A stretch of DNA of 64,000 bases from contig NZ_LMUK01000010.1 in the NCBI RefSeq assembly GCF_009766005.1, positions 1-64,000 on the forward strand. Reading direction: 5' to 3'. Below, piece by piece: positions 1 to 7,828 of this stretch. Each line of letters starts with the position of its first letter. The stretch's first letter is position 1. Source of the stretch: Bradyrhizobium sp. S69 (GTDB lineage Bacteria > Pseudomonadota > Alphaproteobacteria > Rhizobiales > Xanthobacteraceae). Under the pieces are notes generated by a model. The model searched no databases, was not told the origin of the DNA, and was given only the letters and a program-made list of their open reading frames with translations. The position numbers were made by a program, and so were the translations under genes.

Positions 1-71
1 GACATATGGATGCAAGCGATCCGATCAGACCCTGAAAAAAACTCTTGTGGCACGGGGGCCGTCCACATATG

Positions 72-655
72 GGTCCCGGCGCAAGGCCGGGACGACGGCT
101 GGACGTAACTCCGCATTCTCGCGACACGCTGCGCCCGAGTTTTGCAAAATCGTTCGCCCTGAAAATAGAGGGCGCAGGGAAGACCGGGTGCGCGCTGCAC
201 CCGCGGTCTCGTGTGCAAAGATGCTTATAGAAAACGCACACGAGCATACAGGTTCAGCGGAAACACTCCGGCCTTCCCTGCGCAATGGTTTACGGCTTAT
301 TCCGTGCTCTCCCCGGTGAGACCAGGGCTTGTTTGTCACCGTCATTCCCAAGAAGCGTGAGCTTCCTGCGAACTTGACACCGGCCATTGGGGCGTCAGGA
401 CCACACGACTTTGCCGTCCGCGTCACGCGCCGTTCGTCAAAAGCGCATCCGCGTCCACCGCTCCCCGCCCCACGTCAGTGACGATGGCCAACGCCCCTCT
501 CTTGGGACGGGATGACGAGGAATAAGCCGGTGATTTGGGTCAAGAGTCAAGGACAATTTCTGAAAATCAGAAATGGCGCGAGCATGAAAGAGGCTGCACA
601 CAACATCGCGTGATTTGCCCCATCGGCAAAATCAATCCGATGATCTCCACGGCAG
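72..655. repeat. Intergenic repeat mosaic at the window start
   Basis: No convincing gene lies in the first 687 bases. A hairpin GTCCCGGC/GCCGGGAC sits at 73-93. Around 531-655 the sequence carries GTGATTTGGGTCAA followed about 85 bases later by GTGATTTGCCC and a TCGGCAAAATC tail. The same two blocks recur in reverse orientation at 63870-64000, so this is one end of a dispersed repeat. Short ORFs on both strands here have no family features and overlap the repeat. From memory the whole block resembles a long intergenic repeat common in Bradyrhizobium; that was not checked. Confidence 0.55.
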
Positions 656-687
656 CGCCATCCAAAAGCGCGTCCGGCGCCGATCAG

Positions 688-1074
688 CTATCCCTTGTCG
701 GCTGCGGCGAACACCTCCCTGCAGGCGGCGACGCCGTTGATCGCCGCGGCGACGCCGACATAGGGCACGAGCTGCATCATGACCTCGACGAGCTGCTCGC
801 GCGTAACGCCGCACCGCAGGGCTCCGCCGATATGAGTCCGCAATTGCGGCGCCGCCGTTCCAAGCGTCGCCAGCGCTGCGACGGTGACGATCTGTCGGGT
901 GCGGGAGTCGAGGACCTCGTTCTGGTAGATATCTCCATAGATCGTCTCCAGCACATAGGTTGCGAGCCCGGGCGCGATGTCGCCCAGCGATCTCTCGACC
1001 TGTTCGGGGGCCTGCCCGAGAATCTCGCCGATCTTTTCTGCACCGCGCGCGCGGCGTTGTGGGTCTGATTGCAT
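688..1074 (-). CDS. Carboxymuconolactone decarboxylase (CMD) family protein
   Basis: This 128-residue protein matches the small all-helical CMD/AhpD-like fold. It carries the family pattern of a helix with DSRTRQIVTVAALATLG, then HIGGALRCGVTREQLVEV, then a C-terminal helix around MMQLVPYVGVAAAINGV. There is no CxxC pair, so it is unlikely to act as an AhpD-type thiol peroxidase. It could be a gamma-carboxymuconolactone decarboxylase or one of the many uncharacterised CMD proteins. It is divergent from the Bug-type binding protein at 1220. Length is normal for the single-domain family. Confidence 0.75.
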   Translation of the reverse strand: MQSDPQRRARGAEKIGEILGQAPEQVERSLGDIAPGLATYVLETIYGDIYQNEVLDSRTRQIVTVAALATLGTAAPQLRTHIGGALRCGVTREQLVEVMMQLVPYVGVAAAINGVAACREVFAAADKG

Positions 1075-1219
1075 GGCGGCTTCCTTCTGTCCCGGGTGGC
1101 GCTAAGCTGATGCTGCCGCCGGTCTGGTCTGACATGACAAAAGTCCAGGCTGAGCGGCCGGCATCGTTAAACGATAACAAGGCGAAATACGCAACGCAGG
1201 GCAAGCGATGGGAGGAAGT

Positions 1220-2200
1220 ATGTTCAGCCGGTATCGCAAATTGATGGTGCTTGGCGCAGCCGCGACGATAACACTGGTCGCAAGCGCTGCTTTGGCAGAG
1301 GCTCAGACCTATCCTGCGCGCCCGATCAAGATCGTGATCGGATTCGGTCCCGGTTCTGCCGCGGATATTCTGGCCCGGCTTGTCGGCAGGCAAATGGAAG
1401 TTAGCCTCGGTCAGCCGATCATCGTCGAAAATCGCTCCGGTAACAGCAGTATGCTGGCGGCCGAAACCGTGGCGCGCGCCCCCGCCGATGGATACACGCT
1501 TTTCATGGCGACCATCGCCAACACGCTCAACCCGGCAGAGACGAAAGCGGATTTCAATCTCGGACGGGATCTTGCGCCGATCGTCCTGCTGGGCGTGGTG
1601 CCCAACGTGCTGGTGGCCAATCCTTCGGTTCCAGCCAATAATTTGCAGGAGTTGATCGCGCTGGCGAAGAGCAAACCCGAGAGTTTGTCGTTCGGCTCCT
1701 CCGGCTACGCCACCGCGAGCTACATGGCAGCCGAGCTGTTCAATGCCAAAGCGGGCACCAAAATCCTGACGGTGCCTTATCAAGGCGGTAGCAACCAGGC
1801 GGTTTCCGATCTGCTCTCCGGCCGCATCACCCTGATGTTCAATGTCGCCCCAACGCTGGCCCCGCAGGTCGAGGCAGGTAAGTTGAAGGCTTTCGCCGTG
1901 GCGCAGCCAAAGCGCGCATCGATCATGCCCAACGTTCCCACCCTCGCGGAGGCGGGAATGACCGGCTATGACGCCGGCATCTGGATCGGGCTGCTCGCGC
2001 CGACTGGTACGCCGCCCGCCATCATCGAGAAATTGTCGGCTGCGGCGAATGCTGCGTTGAACACCGATGCGGTTCGCACCGGGCTCAAGCAACAGGGGAC
2101 CGATCCGATCGGCGGTACGCCCGCGGAATTCGCCGACTTCATCCGCGCCGACATCGAGAAATGGGTCGCTCTGCTTGCGGCACCAAGCTCCGGAAAATGA
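1220..2200 (+). CDS. Bug/TctC-type tripartite tricarboxylate transporter substrate-binding protein
   Basis: Periplasmic binding protein of about 326 residues. The N-terminus is a signal peptide (basic MFSRYRKL, hydrophobic stretch, ALAEAQ). It is followed by the family hallmark YPARPIKIVIGFGPGSAADI and later ADGYTLFMAT and VPYQGGSNQAVSDLLSGRI. ATG 1220 is preferred over the in-frame ATG 1208 because GGAGGAAG lies just before 1220 and the extra four residues would sit on it. No TctA/TctB membrane genes are adjacent, so it is one of the orphan Bug proteins abundant in proteobacteria; the ligand (a carboxylate or aromatic acid) cannot be read from sequence. Confidence 0.88.
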   Translation: MFSRYRKLMVLGAAATITLVASAALAEAQTYPARPIKIVIGFGPGSAADILARLVGRQMEVSLGQPIIVENRSGNSSMLAAETVARAPADGYTLFMATIANTLNPAETKADFNLGRDLAPIVLLGVVPNVLVANPSVPANNLQELIALAKSKPESLSFGSSGYATASYMAAELFNAKAGTKILTVPYQGGSNQAVSDLLSGRITLMFNVAPTLAPQVEAGKLKAFAVAQPKRASIMPNVPTLAEAGMTGYDAGIWIGLLAPTGTPPAIIEKLSAAANAALNTDAVRTGLKQQGTDPIGGTPAEFADFIRADIEKWVALLAAPSSGK

Positions 2201-2258
2201 CCGGGTCCGCGCCAGCGCGGCCCGGTGACAGAGGCGTAATCCGCCGCTTTTGATCGCG

Positions 2259-2282
2259 GCCGGCGGATGACAATCCGCCGGC
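2259..2282. terminator. Perfect 10-bp hairpin between convergent genes
   Basis: GCCGGCGGAT and ATCCGCCGGC flank a 4-base loop, between the stop of the binding protein (2200) and the stop of the SDR (2306). There is no clear T tract on either side, so it may be a weak bidirectional terminator or an mRNA-stabilising hairpin. Confidence 0.4.
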
Positions 2283-2305
2283 TGCGATCTCCATTGGCAG
2301 TGGGA

Positions 2306-3283
2306 TCAAAAACGCTCGCCGACCATTTCCTCGCTCTTGGCCCACAGCGCTTCGGCGTGCTTCGCGTCAAGCGCATAGGCGCGAACGCCTTCGCTGATGG
2401 GGCTGATATCCCGATCGTCCGGTACGATCTCGCCCACATGGCAGTTCTCGCAGTAGCGGCCGCCGATCGCATCGGCCGATGCCACGGCGGCGGTCCAGAC
2501 CGACGTCGCCGCACCTTGCGGGATGGTCTTCCACTGGAACGGCGGCTTGCCCTCGGCGGCCAGATCCTTGTTGATCTGCTCGACCCTCTCCTCCATGCCG
2601 CCCGATGGCAGATGACGGGCCAGCTCGGTGCGAATGCCTCCGGGATGCACCGCGGCGGCGCGAATGCCACGCGCGCGATGACGGCGGTCGAATTCGACGG
2701 CGAACAGGATATTGGCGGTCTTGGAGCGGCCGTAGCCGATGAAGGGCACATAGGCCGTGCGTTCGAAATTCGGATCGTCGAGATCGACGTCGGCGTAACG
2801 GTGACCTGATGACGCCAGGTTCACCAGTCGCGCGCCCTCGCGCATCAGCGGCGCGATCCGGTTCACCAGCACGAAATGTCCAAGATGGTTGGTCCCGAAC
2901 TGGGTCTCGAAACCATCGGTGGTGTGACCGAGCGGCGGCGCCATCACACCGGCATTGGCGATCACCAGGTCAAAGGGGTCGGCCTTGGCGTTGAGGCGAT
3001 CGGCGCAGGCGCGGACGCTGGCGAGCGAGGCCAGGTCGAGTGCCACGATCTCGAAACCACCGCCGCCGCTTTTCGCGGCATCCCGCACGGAAGCTGTCAC
3101 ATCCCGGGCCTTGGCCAGGTCGCGCGCCGCGCCAACCACATGGGCGCCGTGGGCCGCGAGCGCGCGGGCGGTCTCTACACCAATACCGGCAGACACGCCG
3201 GTCACAAATACCCTTTTGCCCCGCAGGCTGATGCCGGCGAGTACATCGTCCGTTGTCGAGGTCGCACCGAATGGCTGGGTCAA
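2306..3283 (-). CDS. Short-chain dehydrogenase/reductase (retinol dehydrogenase-like SDR)
   Basis: NAD(P)-dependent oxidoreductase of about 325 residues. The Rossmann motif TGVSAGIG lies near the N-terminus, with NAG at ANAGVMA, the catalytic Ser in LASSGHRY and the YGRSK catalytic Tyr/Lys pair. The open frame extends upstream to 3580, but that extension is antisense to the TetR gene and crosses the operator. The TTG at 3283 is preceded by AGGAG about 8 bases upstream and gives a normal family length. It is divergently paired with the TetR gene at 3408, its likely regulator. Substrate unknown. Confidence 0.85.
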   Translation of the reverse strand: MTQPFGATSTTDDVLAGISLRGKRVFVTGVSAGIGVETARALAAHGAHVVGAARDLAKARDVTASVRDAAKSGGGGFEIVALDLASLASVRACADRLNAKADPFDLVIANAGVMAPPLGHTTDGFETQFGTNHLGHFVLVNRIAPLMREGARLVNLASSGHRYADVDLDDPNFERTAYVPFIGYGRSKTANILFAVEFDRRHRARGIRAAAVHPGGIRTELARHLPSGGMEERVEQINKDLAAEGKPPFQWKTIPQGAATSVWTAAVASADAIGGRYCENCHVGEIVPDDRDISPISEGVRAYALDAKHAEALWAKSEEMVGERF

Positions 3284-3348
3284 ATTCCTGTCTCCTGTCT
3301 GTCTGGCCGGCGTTCGTCCCTTGCGGATCGTGCCGATCTCCGCAATAA

Positions 3349-3390
3349 ACGGAGGATTACTCCGAAATGATATACGGAGCGTTTCTCCGT
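3349..3390. promoter_or_regulatory. Double palindromic operator between SDR and TetR genes
   Basis: Two near-identical palindromes lie in the divergent promoter: ACGGAG-GATTA-CTCCG at 3349-3364 and ACGGAG-CGTTT-CTCCGT at 3374-3390. Half-sites are identical with 5-base spacers and the centres are 25 bp apart. This is the expected architecture for two TetR dimers repressing both genes. Confidence 0.7.
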
Positions 3391-3407
3391 TTACAAGGGG
3401 CTGAGAT

Positions 3408-4028
3408 TTGGCGCGCCTGCCCAAGCCTGTGACCGAGCCTGTGACCGAGCCTGTGAGCAAGGCTGTGACCGCCCGCAAGCCGCGCGCCGACGCGCTGCGC
3501 AACCGCGATCGCCTGATGGAGGTCGCCAAGGCCACGTTCACGCGCGCAGGCACTGAGATCAATCTGGACGATATTGCCAAGCAGGCCGGCGTGGGGGTCG
3601 GGACGCTGTATCGCCATTTCCCGACGCGCGACGCGTTGATCGAAGCGGTGTACCGCGCCGAAGTCGAACGGCTGGCCGCGGCGGCGGCGCGACTGTCGCT
3701 GGCTCATGCGCCGCTGGAAGCGTTACGTGAATGGATGCGGCTGTTCGTCGACTATATCGGGACCAAGAATTTGATCGCGCCTGCGCTCAATGCGATGGTC
3801 GGCGGCCCGTCGCAATTATACGCGACCTCGAGAGAGTTGGTGAAAGCCGCGATCGATTCCCTGGTCCGCCGCGCCGTGGAATCCGGCGACATCCGGCCCG
3901 ATCTCGAACCGCTCGACCTGCTGCGCGCGCTGGCAGGTGTCGCCAATCTGTCCGCGAGCCCCGACTGGGAGGCCAGCGCCAAGCGGCTGGTCGACATCCT
4001 GCTGCTTGGATCGAAACCAGCCGGTTGA
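3408..4028 (+). CDS. TetR/AcrR family transcriptional regulator
   Basis: This 206-residue repressor has an N-terminal helix-turn-helix (INLDDIAKQAGVGVGTLYRHFPTRDALIEAVY, here split as AKQAGVGVGTLYRHFPTR) and a variable ligand-binding C-terminus. The start is TTG at 3408, preceded by AAGGGG. The first 20 residues are a repetitive Pro-Val-Thr-Glu leader encoded by a 12-bp tandem repeat, so the true start could lie a little further in. It probably autoregulates and controls the divergent SDR through the double palindrome at 3349-3390. The inducer is unknown. Confidence 0.88.
   Translation: MARLPKPVTEPVTEPVSKAVTARKPRADALRNRDRLMEVAKATFTRAGTEINLDDIAKQAGVGVGTLYRHFPTRDALIEAVYRAEVERLAAAAARLSLAHAPLEALREWMRLFVDYIGTKNLIAPALNAMVGGPSQLYATSRELVKAAIDSLVRRAVESGDIRPDLEPLDLLRALAGVANLSASPDWEASAKRLVDILLLGSKPAG
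3425..3472 (+). repeat. Four-unit 12-bp tandem repeat inside the TetR N-terminus
   Basis: Units GCCTGTGACCGA, GCCTGTGACCGA, GCCTGTGAGCAA and GGCTGTGACCGC follow directly. The unit is a multiple of three, so copy-number change keeps frame and only alters the length of the PVTEPVTEPV leader before the DNA-binding domain. Confidence 0.75.
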
Positions 4029-4077
4029 CGATCTCGGCCTAGTTGCGCCACGGGTAGTACGCGATGAGAAAAACGTA

Positions 4078-6186
4078 ATGCGCCCTGCTCTGCTCAATCC
4101 GCTGTTTGCCCTGGTTACGAGCCTCGCCGGCGTCGGGCCGAAGCAGGACAAGCTGCTGCGCTATCTGCTCGGCCGCAGCGAGACGCCGCGGCTGGTCGAT
4201 TTGCTGCTGCATCTGCCGGCCAGCGTGATCGACCGCCGGGCGCGGCCGAAAATCCGCGACGCGGCGCAAGGCACCATGGTGACGCTGGAAGTCACCGTCG
4301 ACCGCCATCGGCCGCCGCCACCGCGCAATTCCCGCGCGCCCTATCTGGTCTATGCCAGCGACGACACCGGCGACGTGGTGCTGACCTTTTTCCGCGCCAA
4401 ACCCGGCTACGTCGAAAAGCTGCTGCCGGTCGGCGAGAAGCGCTACGTCTCCGGCACGCTTCAGATGTATGACGGGATCCCGCAGATCGTGCATCCCGAC
4501 CGCGTGGTGGATGAGGCCGCCTTCGCCAAATTATCCGGCATCGATCCGGTCTACCCCCTCACGGTGGGCCTGGCGCTGGGCTCGCTGCGGCGCGCGGTGA
4601 CGCAGGCGTTGCAGAAGCTGCCGGATTTGCCGGAATGGATCAGCCCGGAAGTCCTTCGCCGCTGCGGCTTTCCGCCGATCGCTGAGGCGCTCAACCGCGT
4701 CCACAATCCGGTCGACCTGACGGATATCCTGCCCGATCGCCCGTTCTGGTCGCGGCTTGCATTCGACGAGTTGTTGGCCGGTCAATTGGCGCTGGCGCTG
4801 GTGCGCGCGCAATTGCGCCGGCCCGCCGGCGATCGCCATGCCGGCGACGGCCATCTACGCAGCAAGATCATCGATGCGCTGCCCTACGCGCTAACGGCCT
4901 CGCAACAGGCGGCGGCGGCCGCGATCGCGGAGGATCTGCGCCAACCGCTGCGCATGCTGCGGCTGCTGCAGGGCGATGTCGGCTCCGGCAAGACCGTGGT
5001 GGCGCTGCTCGCCGCCGCCGCCGTCGCCGAGGTCGGCAAGCAGGCCGCGCTGATGGCGCCGACCGAGATTTTGGCGCGGCAGCATATCAAGACCATCACG
5101 CCGCTGGCCGAACGCGCCGGACTTCAGGTCGCCATTCTCACCGGCCGCGAAAAAGGTAGGGAGCGGCGCGACCTGCTGACGCGGCTGGAGGCCGGCGAGA
5201 TCGATCTTTTGGTCGGCACCCACGCGCTGATCCAGGACGACGTGATTTTCAAGGCATTGGCGCTGGCGGTAGTCGACGAGCAGCATCGTTTTGGCGTGCG
5301 CGAGCGGCTGGCGCTGACCAACAAGGGCGATGCCGTCGATGTGCTGGTGCTGAGCGCAACGCCGATCCCGCGCACGCTGGTGCTGACGTATTTCGGCGAC
5401 ATGGACGTCTCGGAGTTGCGCGAAAAGCCGGCCGGACGCCAGCCGATCGAAACCCGCACGATCTCGATGAGCAGGCTCGAGGAGGTCACCGATGGCGTCG
5501 GCCGCGCGCTCGCATCGGGCAAGCTGGTCTACTGGATCTGCCCGCTGGTCGAGGAATCGGAAGCCGAAGGCACCGAGCATCTGACCAACGCCACCGAGCG
5601 GTTCGAATCGCTGCAACAGCGTTTTGGCGATCGCGTCGGGCTGGTCCACGGCCAGATGAAGGGCACGGACAAAGATCGCGTGATGGCGCAGTTCGCCGCG
5701 CACGAGATCGGCCTGCTGGTCGCGACCACCGTGGTCGAAGTCGGCGTCGATGTGCCGGCCGCCAGCATCATGGTGATCGAGAACGCCGAGCGTTTCGGGT
5801 TGGCGCAATTGCATCAATTGCGCGGCCGCATCGGCCGCGGCTCGGAGGCCTCGACCTGCCTGCTGCTCTACAAGGAGCCGCTCGGCGAAATGTCGAAGTC
5901 GCGGTTAAAAGTCATCCGCGAGACCACGGACGGCTTCCGGATCGCAGAGGAAGACTTAAAGCTGCGCGGCGAAGGCGATGTGCTTGGCATCCGGCAGAGC
6001 GGCCTGCCCGGCTACCGGATCGCGCGCTCCGAGGTCCACGGCCAGCTCATCACGCAGGCGCGCGACGAAGCGCTGCGCATCCTGAAGGACGATCCGAAAC
6101 TGAAGGGCGAACGCGGCGAAGCGCTGCGTTGCCTGCTCTATCTCTATGAACGCGACGAAGCCGTGCCGCTGATCGGCGCCGGATAA
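4078..6186 (+). CDS. recG: ATP-dependent DNA helicase RecG
   Basis: Branched-DNA helicase that regresses stalled forks and processes Holliday junctions. At 702 residues it has the family length. An N-terminal wedge/OB domain (VTLEVTVDRHRPPPPRNSR region) precedes the superfamily 2 core: Walker A GDVGSGKT near residue 300, the DEQH motif II (DEQHRFGVRERL) near residue 400, SATPIPRTL motif III, and motifs V-VI in TTVVEVGVDVPAA and QLRGRIGRG. The frame is open 47 codons further upstream but overlaps the TetR gene; ATG 4078 gives the canonical start. Confidence 0.97.
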   Translation: MRPALLNPLFALVTSLAGVGPKQDKLLRYLLGRSETPRLVDLLLHLPASVIDRRARPKIRDAAQGTMVTLEVTVDRHRPPPPRNSRAPYLVYASDDTGDVVLTFFRAKPGYVEKLLPVGEKRYVSGTLQMYDGIPQIVHPDRVVDEAAFAKLSGIDPVYPLTVGLALGSLRRAVTQALQKLPDLPEWISPEVLRRCGFPPIAEALNRVHNPVDLTDILPDRPFWSRLAFDELLAGQLALALVRAQLRRPAGDRHAGDGHLRSKIIDALPYALTASQQAAAAAIAEDLRQPLRMLRLLQGDVGSGKTVVALLAAAAVAEVGKQAALMAPTEILARQHIKTITPLAERAGLQVAILTGREKGRERRDLLTRLEAGEIDLLVGTHALIQDDVIFKALALAVVDEQHRFGVRERLALTNKGDAVDVLVLSATPIPRTLVLTYFGDMDVSELREKPAGRQPIETRTISMSRLEEVTDGVGRALASGKLVYWICPLVEESEAEGTEHLTNATERFESLQQRFGDRVGLVHGQMKGTDKDRVMAQFAAHEIGLLVATTVVEVGVDVPAASIMVIENAERFGLAQLHQLRGRIGRGSEASTCLLLYKEPLGEMSKSRLKVIRETTDGFRIAEEDLKLRGEGDVLGIRQSGLPGYRIARSEVHGQLITQARDEALRILKDDPKLKGERGEALRCLLYLYERDEAVPLIGAG

Positions 6187-6269
6187 CGGAGACGCGTGGC
6201 TTCTTGCATTTCAGTCCGTGGCATGAAAACTGCGCCAATAGCGGTCGTTGAACAGGCGGGCCATTTGCG

Positions 6270-6896
6270 ATGAAGACAGAGGACTCCCAACTGCTGCGCG
6301 CGATCGATCTGGCCGGCACCTTCGTGCTGGCGATCCAGGGCGCATCGATCGGCGCCGAGAAGAATCTCGATTTCCTCGGCGTGATGGTGATTTCGCTGGT
6401 CACCGCGATGGGCGGCGGCATCGCCCGCGACCTTCTGGTCGGTGAACACCCGCCGGAAGCGTTGCGCGGTTGGCCGATTCCGGCCGTAGCGCTTGCCGGC
6501 GGCCTGTTTACGATCTTCTCGTTTCACGTCATCGAGCAGGTTCCGGAGATGGCCCTGCTCACGGTCGATGCGCTGGGCCTGGCGTTGCTGGCGGTCTCCG
6601 GTGTCGAGAAGGCGATCGAGTACAAACTGACGCCGATCGCGGCCGTCATCATGGGCGCGATCGCCGGCACCGGCGGCCTGACCGCGGGCGAAGTGCTGCT
6701 GGCGCAAATCCCGACGATCCTGCGTACCGATTTTCTGGCGTCCGCGGCCATCATCGGCGCGATCGCCATGGTGATCGCGCGCAAGCTCGGTCTCGGTGCC
6801 AATTGGTCGGCGCTGCTTGGCGGCGCCGTCTGCTTCGTGTCGCGAACCATCGCGATCTGGCAACACTGGCATCTACCGACACCGCATTTGCATTAG
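6270..6896 (+). CDS. Trimeric intracellular cation channel (TRIC)/UPF0126 membrane protein
   Basis: This 208-residue protein has about seven membrane segments arranged as an internal duplication. The family motif GGGIARDLL appears near residue 50 and its counterpart GTGGLTAGEVLL near residue 130. Bacterial TRIC homologues form K+-permeable trimeric channels; the physiological role in bacteria is open. It lies 84 bases after recG on the same strand and converges on the DUF502 gene. Confidence 0.88.
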   Translation: MKTEDSQLLRAIDLAGTFVLAIQGASIGAEKNLDFLGVMVISLVTAMGGGIARDLLVGEHPPEALRGWPIPAVALAGGLFTIFSFHVIEQVPEMALLTVDALGLALLAVSGVEKAIEYKLTPIAAVIMGAIAGTGGLTAGEVLLAQIPTILRTDFLASAAIIGAIAMVIARKLGLGANWSALLGGAVCFVSRTIAIWQHWHLPTPHLH

Positions 6897-6908
6897 CCGG
6901 CTTCGACG

Positions 6909-7682
6909 TTAATCCGCCTTTTCCGTCACCGGCTGCAGCGCGGGTGTATTGGCGACGCGCGCGGCGTTGGCCATGCCGGCGAGCGCTGCGATCTTCTTCT
7001 GCTGATCGGAGCCGGGCTGCACCACGCCGGCCGACATGATCAGGGTTGCGGCATCCTCGGCACTCATCTCGATTTCGATGATCTTGCTCTTGGGCACATA
7101 GAAGAAGAAGCCGGTGGTCGGGTTCGGCGCGCAGGGCAGGAACACCGAGATGTGCTCCTCCTGTCCCGGAAGGCTGTTGGCGATTTCCACGCTCGGCGGC
7201 TGCGAGATCAGCACGATCGACCACATGCCCGGCGAGGGAAATTCGACCAGCCCGACCCGGCGGAAGCTCGAGCCTGTGCCGGAGAACAATGTCTCGAACA
7301 CCTGCTTGAGGCCGCGATAGATCGCGCGCACCACCGGCATGCGGCCGAGCAGTCTTTCGCCGAGATCGACCAGCGTGCGCCCGATCAGATTGTGGGTGAG
7401 GAAGCCCAGCAGGGTCAGCGCGATCACGGCGACCACGAGCCCGGAACCGGGCAGTCCGAACGGCAGGTAAGTCTCCGGGCGATAGGCGACCGGCACAAAT
7501 GGCCGCACCAGGGCATCGACCCAGGTGACGAACCACCAGGTCAGGTACAGCGTGATCGCGACCGGACCCGCCACGATCAGGCCGGTCAGGAAGTAATTCC
7601 GCAACCGGGCCGTAAAGCCCCGTGGAGCAGCCGGAGGGAGTTCCGCCGGGGGCACGGCCGGGGGCAGATCGTCGCGGTTCAT
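6909..7682 (-). CDS. DUF502 family inner-membrane protein
   Basis: Uncharacterised membrane protein of about 257 residues. A proline-rich cytoplasmic N-terminus (DDLPPAVPPAELPPAAPRG) is followed by two transmembrane helices (FLTGLIVAGPVAITLYLTWW; LVVAVIALTLLGFLTHNLIG) and the conserved block IPVVRAIYRGLKQVFETL-like PVVRAIYRGLKQ, then a soluble region with LVEFPSPGMWSIVLIS. An open frame reaches 7751, but ATG 7682 matches the usual start next to the proline-rich segment. No function is established for the family. Confidence 0.85.
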   Translation of the reverse strand: MNRDDLPPAVPPAELPPAAPRGFTARLRNYFLTGLIVAGPVAITLYLTWWFVTWVDALVRPFVPVAYRPETYLPFGLPGSGLVVAVIALTLLGFLTHNLIGRTLVDLGERLLGRMPVVRAIYRGLKQVFETLFSGTGSSFRRVGLVEFPSPGMWSIVLISQPPSVEIANSLPGQEEHISVFLPCAPNPTTGFFFYVPKSKIIEIEMSAEDAATLIMSAGVVQPGSDQQKKIAALAGMANAARVANTPALQPVTEKAD

Positions 7683-7828
7683 CGGGTTCCCAACATCGGT
7701 CCAAAATCGGTCGAAGTCACAGGCCCCATCGGTCGAGGCGGCTCGCGTCAAAACTCAGCTAAGCCATCCTAGCAGACTTTTGAAGGCCCCAAGGGGATGT
7801 ACTAACGCCCTGCGACCTGATGGCAGGG

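Noticed and set aside
632-2092. 486-codon minus-strand frame
   Set aside because: It overlaps the CMD gene and the Bug-type binding protein, both with clear family features; composition is a frame shadow.
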